From assembly GCA_031397915.1 (NCBI GenBank), contig JANNMM010000348.1, forward strand, positions 1-19,698: a DNA stretch of 19,698 bases, written 5' to 3'. The notes below the pieces were generated by a model. The model saw nothing but the letters and a program-made list of their open reading frames with translations. It was not told the DNA's origin and ran no database searches. Both the position numbers and the translations under genes were made by a program. Positions 1-7,302 of the stretch are shown one piece after another; the stretch's first letter is position 1, and each line of letters opens with the position of its first letter. Origin of the DNA: JANYCG01 sp031397915 (lineage in GTDB: Bacteria > Pseudomonadota > Gammaproteobacteria > Burkholderiales > Burkholderiaceae_C).

Positions 1-260
1 GCGATGGTTCCGGCCAATGCATATATTTGCAGCGGGGTAGTCCTGCGCGCTGCAACCGCGTCCACCATCAGCGGCAGCGCCGCCACGTGATCCAGATGCG
101 AATGGGTAAGAAACACCTGGTCAATGCCACGCATTTCTTCCAGAGTCAAATCACCCACCCCTGTGCCCGCGTCAATCAGCACGTCACCGTCAATCAGGAA
201 AGACGTCGTTCGGCAGTCCTTGGCTATAGCGCCTGAGCAGCCCAGCACACGTACTTTCAT
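1..260 (-). CDS. Metallo-beta-lactamase-fold hydrolase, class II cyclic-nucleotide phosphodiesterase-like (partial, C-terminus missing)
   Basis: Only the first 86 residues are inside the window; the frame is open to base 1. The visible part has the N-terminal MBL-fold pattern: a first strand with VLGCSGA, a second with FLIDGDVLIDAG, then the metal-binding motif HSHLDH (H53, H55, D57, H58) followed by VAALPLM. The HxHLDH form with Leu before Asp, and the distance from the N-terminus, resemble class II 3',5'-cyclic-nucleotide phosphodiesterases. Other MBL hydrolases such as RNase Z-like enzymes share these elements. The ATG lies 9 bp after the adenylate cyclase stop, with AGGA upstream, so co-transcription and probably translational coupling are expected. 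Being next to a cAMP-producing enzyme makes cAMP hydrolysis the leading guess, but the substrate is inferred and most of the protein is not seen. MBL fold is secure; the PDE assignment is moderate. Confidence 0.8.
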   Translation of the reverse strand, partial: MKVRVLGCSGAIAKDCRTTSFLIDGDVLIDAGTGVGDLTLEEMRGIDQVFLTHSHLDHVAALPLMVDAVAARRTTPLQIYALAGTI

Positions 261-269
261 TGCGTGTCC

Positions 270-2522
270 TTATTTGGTTTCGAAATTGGTTGCACCGTCC
301 CATTCGGGATCAAATGGCAACATTCTCATCGAGGCTACACGGTCTGAATACAGTTGGTAAAGGTATTTTTTGGCGTTCGCACGAATCAGGTTAATCAGCA
401 ACACATCGCATTGGTCCCAGTCCTGAGTTCGGTAGGCCTTCATAAACGTGCCCCATGTTTTGAGCTCTCTGGCCAAATCTGACGACAGGTCCGCGGTCGG
501 GCCAAGAGGGTGGTAGATGGAAATGGCCTGGTCCTTACCCTTGACACGCACTTTGTCGAGCTCTTCCCAAGCGAATTCTGGGACCTTTTGTCGGGTCGAC
601 TCGCTCACAACGATTTCAACTCCGTAAAACTTCGACAATCCCTCTAGCCTTGACCCCAGGTTTACGGCATCACCGATTACCGTGTAGCTTCGACGGATAT
701 TGGAACCCATATCACCGACACACATGCTGCCGGTATTGAGCCCAATGCCAATACCGATCTCCGGAATGCCTTTTGCACGATGCTCCTGGTTGATTTCATG
801 AATGGCCTTGGACATCTCCATCGCCGCCACGACGGCCAGTTGCGCGTGGTCGGCGGTTTCAACGGGGGCCCCCCAAAATGCCATTACGCAGTCACCCATG
901 TACTTGTCAATGGTGCCACGGTTTGCGCGAATGCGTCCTGTCAAACGGCTGAAAACATCGTTAAGCAACGCCTGCAATCGGATTGGCTCCATTTTTTCCG
1001 ACATTTTGGTAAACCCCCGCATGTCGCAAAACATGACGGTCAACTCCTTGTTGAGGGCCTTCATGCTGTAGCTGTCGGGGTCTTTAACCATCTCGTCGAC
1101 CAGCTCTGGAGGCACGTAAGTGCCAAACAGGTTGGCCAATTCGCGTTTTGAACGGCTCTCGACAAAATATCCGTAGCTCATGTTCAACGCAAAAGCTGCT
1201 GCAGCCATGGCCAACGCGCCCGCCAAGGGCAGTACCAGACCCAGCGACTGGTACATCGCAAAATTCAATGCGAAAAGTGTCGCGAGTACACCTGCGCTCA
1301 GCAAGACTGCACGTGAAGCGCTCAAAAGTGGCAAGGTTATGGCCAAAGCCAATCCCGACAAAACAAGCATGAGCACGTCATATCCCACGGCATAGTCCGG
1401 GCGCACCAGCACCTTGCCGTCTAATAGTCCAGAAATCACATTTGCGTGGGTTTCAACACCGGGATACGTTTCGCCCACCGGCGTAACGCGCAAGTCAATC
1501 AGGCCGGGCGCTGTGGTTCCGACCAATACAATTTTGTTCTTCAGTGTCCCAACTGGAATTCTTTTTGCAAGAACATCGGCAGCTGAAACATATTTGAAGG
1601 AGCCGCCCGCAGGGCCACCAAGGCCCCGAAACGGGACCAGTGTAGACACCCTGTCATCGACGGGGATGGCATAGGTCCTCTTGTCTGCGAGTGTCAGCTG
1701 GATGCTTTCAAGGCCCTGGTAATTTTTGCTTAAAAATCGATCCCGTGGAAAACCAGGTGAAACCGTTGGCAGTCCAATCAGCATGCGAAACATGGCCAGT
1801 GACAGGGACTCGTGATACTGTCCTTTGAACTCACCGATCAAGGGCAACGAGCGCACAACGCCGTCTGCTTCCGTAATTGAATTGAAGAACCCGGCCATTG
1901 GTGCAGCTTTGGCAATCGTTTCAATGTTTGAACCAAAGCCGTTCCATGAGGTGAACCGTATGGCGCGACCTTGCAATGTCGCACCTGCCATGACCGGCGC
2001 CGGCAAAGCGCCAGACGTCCGACCATCCCGGTCACTCGTCAGGTAGTAGCCCAAAACTACCGGACGTTTTTCCAGTGATTTTGCAAATGCGGCGTCGTAG
2101 TCAAGTACGCTTTGAAGGCTTTGAATCCTTTCAGCGAAGCCGGGCTGATCCTTGAGCTCCTTACCCGCCAACTCCTTGAGTCGCTGCAACCCGGAGCTCT
2201 CGTCTTTTTCCGCAAATACCACATCAAAGCCAAGCAGGCTGATATTGTGTACGTCAAACAACTCCTGAGTCAGGTCGGCCATTCGGTTCCGGCCCCAAGG
2301 CCATCGACCAACCTCGGCAAGGCTTTTTTCGTCGATGTCGACCACAACAATGCGCTCGTCAAGGGTTCCAGGCATCGTGGCACGCAAACGCGTGTCGTAG
2401 AGGATGTCATCAAGCCGCTGGATAAAGCCGATGTGTACAACACCAACTGCATGAAGCAATGCCACCAGCAAAGGTAACAAAGTTACCAGAATGCGCGGCC
2501 AATGCTTCAAAAGCGATTCCAT
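270..2522 (-). CDS. CHASE2-domain membrane adenylate cyclase (class III)
   Basis: This 750-residue protein should make cAMP in response to an extracytoplasmic signal. An N-terminal membrane helix (about 10-28) leads into a periplasmic CHASE2 domain (about 33-370) with the motif GRWPWGR near 72-78. Three membrane helices follow (about 376-400, 404-424, 428-448). A linker with FGTYVPPELV joins these to the class III cyclase domain (about 490-675). Catalytic residues appear intact: metal-binding D500 (FCDMRGFT) and D544 (YMGD), adenine-selecting K540 and D618 (VIGDAVN), and the transition-state pair N621 and R625. The Lys/Asp pair argues for ATP rather than GTP. The C-terminal tail ends in WDGATNFETK, a form I recall from other CHASE2 cyclases of betaproteobacteria. 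AGGGA precedes the ATG. It is fourth in the kinase-phosphatase-FHA operon, 55 bp after the FHA gene. The CHASE2 ligand is unknown. Confidence 0.93.
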   Translation of the reverse strand: MESLLKHWPRILVTLLPLLVALLHAVGVVHIGFIQRLDDILYDTRLRATMPGTLDERIVVVDIDEKSLAEVGRWPWGRNRMADLTQELFDVHNISLLGFDVVFAEKDESSGLQRLKELAGKELKDQPGFAERIQSLQSVLDYDAAFAKSLEKRPVVLGYYLTSDRDGRTSGALPAPVMAGATLQGRAIRFTSWNGFGSNIETIAKAAPMAGFFNSITEADGVVRSLPLIGEFKGQYHESLSLAMFRMLIGLPTVSPGFPRDRFLSKNYQGLESIQLTLADKRTYAIPVDDRVSTLVPFRGLGGPAGGSFKYVSAADVLAKRIPVGTLKNKIVLVGTTAPGLIDLRVTPVGETYPGVETHANVISGLLDGKVLVRPDYAVGYDVLMLVLSGLALAITLPLLSASRAVLLSAGVLATLFALNFAMYQSLGLVLPLAGALAMAAAAFALNMSYGYFVESRSKRELANLFGTYVPPELVDEMVKDPDSYSMKALNKELTVMFCDMRGFTKMSEKMEPIRLQALLNDVFSRLTGRIRANRGTIDKYMGDCVMAFWGAPVETADHAQLAVVAAMEMSKAIHEINQEHRAKGIPEIGIGIGLNTGSMCVGDMGSNIRRSYTVIGDAVNLGSRLEGLSKFYGVEIVVSESTRQKVPEFAWEELDKVRVKGKDQAISIYHPLGPTADLSSDLARELKTWGTFMKAYRTQDWDQCDVLLINLIRANAKKYLYQLYSDRVASMRMLPFDPEWDGATNFETK

Positions 2523-2577
2523 GAGTTTCCCTGGTAACTGAACCCTGGAGGCACCGACAACCCGCCGGCCCGGGCGG

Positions 2578-3255
2578 TCAGGTCAGAATGAACTGCATTT
2601 GGGTACCAGCAAGCTCGATCAAATCGCCATTTTTAAGAGAGACAGGATCGACTCCGATGGGCGCACCATTCAAGGAGGGGTTGCCCGCGCCTTCTACGTG
2701 ATGAACTACAAATCCATGACTTCTCTTGGTTATCGCCGCTACCGCCACTCCTGGTTTGCCAATTGTGGTGACGACTTTGGTCAATGGCACCTCGCGACCC
2801 GACGCTGCACCCGATAGAACTTTTATGGCCGCGCGCGCCCCAAAGACAGAATCTGGCCCACTTCGCGGAGCCGCCTGCGCAAATGCCGGCGGGGCAGGGT
2901 GTGCCCCTGCCAGGGCACCCGCCTGACTGGGCCGAAACATTTGGGTTTTTTCGTAGCCCTGCTCAGCGGCTTCATTGACAAACTTGATCTTGTATTTTCC
3001 AACTTCAATGACATCCGAGTTCTGCAGCAATTGTTTCTTTATGGCCTTGCCATTGACATAACTGCCATTGGTACTGTTGAGGTCCTCAATATGGACTTCG
3101 TTGCCACTCATCTGCAACACAGCGTGTTCACCGCTCACGGCCAGATTGTCGATAACGATGTCGTTATAGGGTCGCCGCCCCAAGGTTGTACGGTCCTTCG
3201 TCAACTGGACTTCCTTGATAACTACCCCGTCTATTGACACGATCATTTTCGGCAT
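2578..3255 (-). CDS. Tandem FHA-domain phosphothreonine-binding protein
   Basis: This soluble protein of 225 residues has no signal peptide or membrane helix. Residues 4-93 form a canonical FHA domain with the phosphopeptide-contacting set G26-R27, S41-G42-E43-H44 and N60 followed by T62-N63-G64. A linker (about 94-142) contains YEKTQMF around T104 and an Ala/Pro-rich stretch. Residues about 143-225 look like a second FHA fold (ending NGDLIELAGTQMQF) in which the GR and SxxH positions are poorly kept, so it may be structural or bind differently. FHA proteins beside Ser/Thr kinases usually bind the autophosphorylated kinase or are its substrate; here that partner is the operon's own CHASE2 kinase. 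It is the middle gene of five, 49 bp after the phosphatase stop, with a good AGGAG 7 bp before the ATG. The FHA call is firm; its role as adaptor or substrate is inferred. Confidence 0.9.
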   Translation of the reverse strand: MPKMIVSIDGVVIKEVQLTKDRTTLGRRPYNDIVIDNLAVSGEHAVLQMSGNEVHIEDLNSTNGSYVNGKAIKKQLLQNSDVIEVGKYKIKFVNEAAEQGYEKTQMFRPSQAGALAGAHPAPPAFAQAAPRSGPDSVFGARAAIKVLSGAASGREVPLTKVVTTIGKPGVAVAAITKRSHGFVVHHVEGAGNPSLNGAPIGVDPVSLKNGDLIELAGTQMQFILT

Positions 3256-3304
3256 GACCGACTCCTGTTCCTGAAATTTGTAATTTGAAAAATCGACATA
3301 GTGG

Positions 3305-4090
3305 CTATTTGCCTAACAACCTGGAAATCAAACCCCGTTTTTCACTACCACCTTCTACCTGGACCAACAACACCGAGATGTTATCGCGTCCACCGTGATC
3401 ATTTGCCGCCGCCACCAGCTGCTCTGCCGTTTGCTCCATCGGCTGCTGCCCCGCCAGTATGCGGCCAATCTCCGGGTCTTCGACCATGTCTGACAGGCCA
3501 TCCGAGCACATCACATACAGGTCGCCAGCTTCCACATCATATTCGTTGAGCTCCAGCATCACGGTGTCGTCTACGCCCAAAGCACGCGTGACAAGATTCT
3601 TGTAGGTCGAAGTCGCCGCCTGCTCGACAGTTAACAGCCCGGCGTCTATTTGCTCTTGCAATAGGGAATGGTCCCTCGTGATCTGCGTCAATTCGCCGCC
3701 CCTCAAGCGGTAACAACGCGAATCACCAATGTGTCCCAGCATCAACTTGGAACCCTGGAATACGCCAACTACCAAGGTAGTTCCCATGCCCGAATACTGC
3801 GCATTGGAACTCGCCGCGTTGTAGATTGATCGATTGGCATTTTCTACACAAATTTCAAGCGCCCTTCGAATTTCCTTTATTTTTGCGTGTTTTCCTGCTT
3901 CCGCCAGCCACCTTGTCATTTCGGATTTGATAAACGCGGTAGCCATCCCGCTCGCTATTTCGCCCGCGTTATAGCCCCCCATCCCGTCTGCCAATATGGC
4001 CAAGTGGGTTGCTTCGTCGACGGCAACAGAATCTTCGTTATTTTCCCTGGCGCGGCCTGGATCAGTTTTGGTGAAAAACGTATAAATCAT
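3305..4090 (-). CDS. PP2C-family (PPM) serine/threonine protein phosphatase
   Basis: With the chosen ATG this is a 261-residue soluble, metal-dependent phosphatase of the usual bacterial PP2C size. Signature motifs appear in order: RENNEDS (E19-D20), ADGMGGYNAGE (metal ligand D35), GMGTTLV, HIGDSRCYRL (D123), CSDGLSDM (D197) and GGRDNIS (D236, N237). All expected metal-binding aspartates are present, so it should be active. It most likely reverses phosphorylation by the CHASE2 kinase encoded just upstream, as in other bacterial kinase/phosphatase pairs. An alternative TTG start at 4141 would overlap the kinase stop and add 17 residues. I prefer the ATG at 4090 because PP2C homology normally begins there. 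Neither start has a convincing Shine-Dalgarno sequence, so translation may depend on coupling to the kinase gene. Confidence 0.93.
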   Translation of the reverse strand: MIYTFFTKTDPGRARENNEDSVAVDEATHLAILADGMGGYNAGEIASGMATAFIKSEMTRWLAEAGKHAKIKEIRRALEICVENANRSIYNAASSNAQYSGMGTTLVVGVFQGSKLMLGHIGDSRCYRLRGGELTQITRDHSLLQEQIDAGLLTVEQAATSTYKNLVTRALGVDDTVMLELNEYDVEAGDLYVMCSDGLSDMVEDPEIGRILAGQQPMEQTAEQLVAAANDHGGRDNISVLLVQVEGGSEKRGLISRLLGK

Positions 4091-4137
4091 TGTTGGTGTA
4101 ATTTTGTCCCGAGTTCGACCAATACCGAGTCTCCGGC

Positions 4138-6879
4138 TCAAATTTCTATGTCACTGGCTCCAGGTTTCGGCATGGGCGTAGCTGTGTGCACAACAGTTTT
4201 TGCGAAACCCGCCTGTGACGGCGCTGTCTGATGGGTCGCAACCGTTGCCGATCGCGATTGCACCACCGTCTTTTCAAATTGGGCTGTCAACGTCCCGGGC
4301 GCACTTGTACTGCCGGGCGTGGATATATCAAAGCCACCCGGAATCGTCGCGATCACGCCCCTGAGGTCGGCGGCGAACTGATCGCCATTCTGATACCTTG
4401 TTTCAGGACGCTTGCTCAGGCTCAGCGCAACGACGTTGGCCAGATCCTCTGGCAAATCCGGGCGAATAGTTCGAATATCGGTGGCCTCTTCGCTGGCAAT
4501 TTTGTACATCAGCTCGGCCATCGAATCGCCACGGAACGGCAAGACACCGGCCAGCATTTGAAATAGCATGACACCCAGCGAATAGAGGTCGGAACGTCCA
4601 TCCACCTTTTTGCCGGCCAACTGCTCGGGCGACATGAAACTCGGCGTCCCCAACACCAAGCCGGTTTTTGTCTTGCTTGAATCCGTGATGCGCGCAATAC
4701 CGAAATCCGTCACCTTGACGGTGTCAGTGGCCATTTCATACATGATGTTGGCTGGCTTGATGTCCCGATGCACCACATTCTGTTTGTGCGCGTAGGCCAG
4801 CGCCTCAGCCACACGGGCAATGATGGACAACACGCGTTTCACAGGCAGCAACTGCCCTTCCTTGCAGGCGTCCACTAGATCTTTACCCTTGAGAAACTCC
4901 ATGGCAATATAAGCTAGGTCATGCTCTTCGCCTGCATCAAAAATCGTCACGATATTCTGGTGCTGCAATCGGCCCGCAGTTTCCGCCTCCCGGAAAAACC
5001 GTTCTCGTGCATCTACCAGGTCGTCTCCTTCAAATTCCTGGCTCAGGGCCATTGTTTTGATGGCCACCACACGGCCAATTTTGGGATCTTTGCCCAAGTA
5101 CACCACGCCCATCGCCCCTTTGCCCAACTCTTTGTCAACCTGGTAGCGACCCAACATCGGCTTTTCAACGGCACCACCATCCAGCAGCATGGTGCCGCCC
5201 GGGTGCGATCCTCCACCGCCAAGGATGACGGTTTCCGACAGGTTTTTGGCCCGCGCCAGCTTCGATTTGATATCTTTGTAGTTTGGGTTAAACGCGGCCA
5301 TGTGCTCATAAACCGTCTCGGCCTTGTTGAACTGGCGTTTACGCTCGAAATCCAGCGCAAGGCTGTACAAATTGCCCATGACTGCCTCGGCCATCGGTAC
5401 GCGGCGAAAGCGGTCGAACGCTGCATCAAGCTGGCCCTGCCCTTGAAGCGCCAGGCCCATCATCCGGCTGGTTTCTGCCGATTCTTCATCGGACTTGATC
5501 TTGCCCGCCTCGGTCATCAGGAACCGTTTGGTCGTGAGTGCTAGATGGCCCAACACCAGCAGGGTTGCGGGAAACACCAGCTGCAACCAAGTCGCTGCAC
5601 CGGCCAGCAAACCATATTCGGTTCCCAGCAAAAACACGAACAACAGCATCGTAACCATGGCGGCCGCGCCGGCAGATAAACGCGGGAGCGCGAAGACGAT
5701 GTAAGCGGCGATAACCATAAACGCTGCCAACATCGCCCAAGTGCCCCAACTTGGCTGCACTATGAAATGTTCACTGAGGATACTGGAGGTGATGTGGGCG
5801 ATTGTTTCGGCTGGGGACAGACCAGGATTGCCAGGCACGGGAAAGAGCGTGCCAACTCCGGCAGCCGTCGCGCCGATCACCACTATTTTGTCGGCGTATT
5901 TTGCGGCGGGTATCTTGCCATTGAGCACATCGAAAAACGAGTCTGTAGTAAACGCCGGTCGACCGTCTTTGCCCTTATAAAACTGCGGCAGCATCAGAGC
6001 CGACTCATCAGTCCTGACCCGCAGTTTGCCAATTTGCACTGACTCACCGGTATTGAGCTTGATGTCCGAAGGAGCCAGATTGAGGCTGTGGATCGACGCC
6101 AGCAGCGCCATTGACGGCACCGCGCTACCGTAAAAATTGACCAGGAGCGGCTCCTTGCGAACCGCGCCGTCGATGTCCTGCATCTGGTTGAGGTGGCCAA
6201 TGCCGGCGGCGGCCGATCCGATGCCTTCAACCGGTTGTTGTCCTTTGGAAGCAGGCCAGGAAAACCCCTTGTTTTCGTCAATTGCACTTCGCAGAGCAAA
6301 CGCGGGCAGCGGATTGTCGGGTTTGCCCTGTGGCTCGGCCAATACAAACACGGACGGAATAAGCACATTCCCGGCCTTGGCCATGCTGGCGGCCAAAATT
6401 GCATCTGAATCCAGGGCCAGTTCCGCCTCACTGATGATTTTCTCGAGCTTCTCGTTGGTGGACGCCTGGGCAGCGCTCGCGTCGGAAGGTGGTGCACCTG
6501 CTGGTTTGGTCAACAACCGGCGCATTTGGCGAATGAAGTCCAGGCCGCGGTCCACTTGAGGCTCGAAAAAGAAAACCGTGTGGACAATGGTCTTGGCTTT
6601 GGCTGCGGCCAGTTGGTCGATCAATTTGGCATGGACGTCGCGCGGCCAGGGCCAACGGCCAATATTGGCAATGCTCTGGTCGTCTATGGCAATAACCGCT
6701 ATACGGTCAGATGGCTGGCGATTGCTGCTGGTGCTGGCGAAATCGTAAAAGCGTCGCTCCAAAGTTCCAAAGAAGTCAGTGGTGTAGCTGAACACGACGA
6801 CGGCAATCACGACAAGCAGCCCGACGAACCAGTCTGATCGCCAAATAGGTCTCTTGCCTGAAAGAGAGAGTTGTGCCAT
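4138..6879 (-). CDS. CHASE2-domain membrane Ser/Thr protein kinase (Hanks type)
   Basis: This 913-residue receptor kinase heads the operon. A membrane helix (about 17-35) precedes a periplasmic CHASE2 domain (about 40-375, with GRWPWPR near 74-80). Three membrane helices (about 378-398, 405-425, 430-448) and a TPR-like helical linker (about 468-545) follow. The cytoplasmic kinase domain spans about 577-845. It has the glycine loop GKGAMG (586-591), catalytic K608, E631, HRDIKPAN (H704-D706, N711), DFG (725-727), and GTPSFMSPE (744-752) with activation-loop Ser/Thr residues at 733-746. Everything needed for activity is present. Threonine motifs SETVIL (T550) and GGTMLL (T563) lie before the domain; FEKTVV (T871) and FAKTVV (T895) lie in a Pro/Ser/Thr-rich tail. 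They are possible autophosphorylation or FHA-docking sites. The N-terminal plan matches the operon's cyclase, so the two are probably related sensors. AGGA lies 11 bp before the ATG. The ligand is unknown. Confidence 0.94.
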   Translation of the reverse strand: MAQLSLSGKRPIWRSDWFVGLLVVIAVVVFSYTTDFFGTLERRFYDFASTSSNRQPSDRIAVIAIDDQSIANIGRWPWPRDVHAKLIDQLAAAKAKTIVHTVFFFEPQVDRGLDFIRQMRRLLTKPAGAPPSDASAAQASTNEKLEKIISEAELALDSDAILAASMAKAGNVLIPSVFVLAEPQGKPDNPLPAFALRSAIDENKGFSWPASKGQQPVEGIGSAAAGIGHLNQMQDIDGAVRKEPLLVNFYGSAVPSMALLASIHSLNLAPSDIKLNTGESVQIGKLRVRTDESALMLPQFYKGKDGRPAFTTDSFFDVLNGKIPAAKYADKIVVIGATAAGVGTLFPVPGNPGLSPAETIAHITSSILSEHFIVQPSWGTWAMLAAFMVIAAYIVFALPRLSAGAAAMVTMLLFVFLLGTEYGLLAGAATWLQLVFPATLLVLGHLALTTKRFLMTEAGKIKSDEESAETSRMMGLALQGQGQLDAAFDRFRRVPMAEAVMGNLYSLALDFERKRQFNKAETVYEHMAAFNPNYKDIKSKLARAKNLSETVILGGGGSHPGGTMLLDGGAVEKPMLGRYQVDKELGKGAMGVVYLGKDPKIGRVVAIKTMALSQEFEGDDLVDARERFFREAETAGRLQHQNIVTIFDAGEEHDLAYIAMEFLKGKDLVDACKEGQLLPVKRVLSIIARVAEALAYAHKQNVVHRDIKPANIMYEMATDTVKVTDFGIARITDSSKTKTGLVLGTPSFMSPEQLAGKKVDGRSDLYSLGVMLFQMLAGVLPFRGDSMAELMYKIASEEATDIRTIRPDLPEDLANVVALSLSKRPETRYQNGDQFAADLRGVIATIPGGFDISTPGSTSAPGTLTAQFEKTVVQSRSATVATHQTAPSQAGFAKTVVHTATPMPKPGASDIEI

Positions 6880-6914
6880 ATTTTGCCAGTCCTGTTGCCC
6901 AATTCACAAGCATG

Positions 6915-6935
6915 ACTTGCACGCCAAGTGCAAGT
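6915..6935. promoter_or_regulatory. Perfect inverted repeat in the kinase operon leader
   Basis: ACTTGCAC and GTGCAAGT are perfect 8-bp arms around a 5-nt spacer (GCCAA), 36-56 bp upstream of the kinase ATG. It could be an operator for a dimeric regulator or an RNA hairpin in the 5' leader. There is no T-tract, so it is not an ordinary terminator. The protein that would bind it is unknown. Confidence 0.5.
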
Positions 6936-7008
6936 GCCCGATTTCCATACGCCTCCTGCCGACCGGTCGCGCATTTACAGAGCGAGAACGATACACGTCG
7001 ACGTCGAT

Positions 7009-7037
7009 AGCATAACCCACTCATTGCAGAGTGTGAA
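7009..7037 (-). promoter_or_regulatory. Candidate sigma-70 promoter of the kinase-phosphatase-FHA-cyclase operon
   Basis: Read on the minus strand, TTCACA (7032-7037) is followed after exactly 17 bp by TATGCT (7009-7014). These match 5 of 6 and 4 of 6 consensus positions. Transcription would begin near 7001, leaving a leader of about 120 nt before the kinase ATG. The palindrome ACGTCGACGT (6995-7004) would sit on the start point. This is a prediction from pattern only. Confidence 0.45.
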
Positions 7038-7302
7038 CGGGGCTCTATGCCGATCACGGCAGATGCGGTCATGGTGCCGGGAAACGAAACCGACGTTATC
7101 AGACCAGGCCCGGGCCGACAAGATGGTTTGGCGCGGCAGATAATGTTTTTATTCCACGCCGACCGTTAAGCCGCGCACAATTCACCAGATGCCGCCGGAC
7201 AAATACCGCTCCGTGCAGCACCCAAAGAGCTGTAGAGATGGACTAGAGTTGAGCCTGACCCTAATTCTTGATATCCACTGAAACCAACCACGAGGAGACA
7301 CG

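Larger units (their letters stand above)
6880..7302. other. Divergent intergenic region between the kinase operon and the permease gene
   Basis: This 423-bp stretch separates two divergently transcribed units and holds no convincing gene. A 98-codon minus-strand frame here overlaps the kinase start and lacks recognisable features. It contains a candidate promoter for the kinase operon and several short palindromes: GACCGGTC at 6961-6968, ACGTCGACGT at 6995-7004 and GGCCCGGGCC at 7107-7116. An 8-bp-arm hairpin lies at 6915-6935. For the permease I see a good ribosome binding site (GAGGAG, about 7 bp before the ATG at 7303) but no clear -35/-10 pair. Such a long leader between two membrane or sensor systems suggests regulation, but no known operator is certain. 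Confidence 0.6.

Noticed and set aside
6776..7072. 98-codon minus-strand frame across the kinase start and leader
   Set aside because: It overlaps the kinase start in another frame, is Arg/Cys-rich without any feature, and lies across the predicted promoter.
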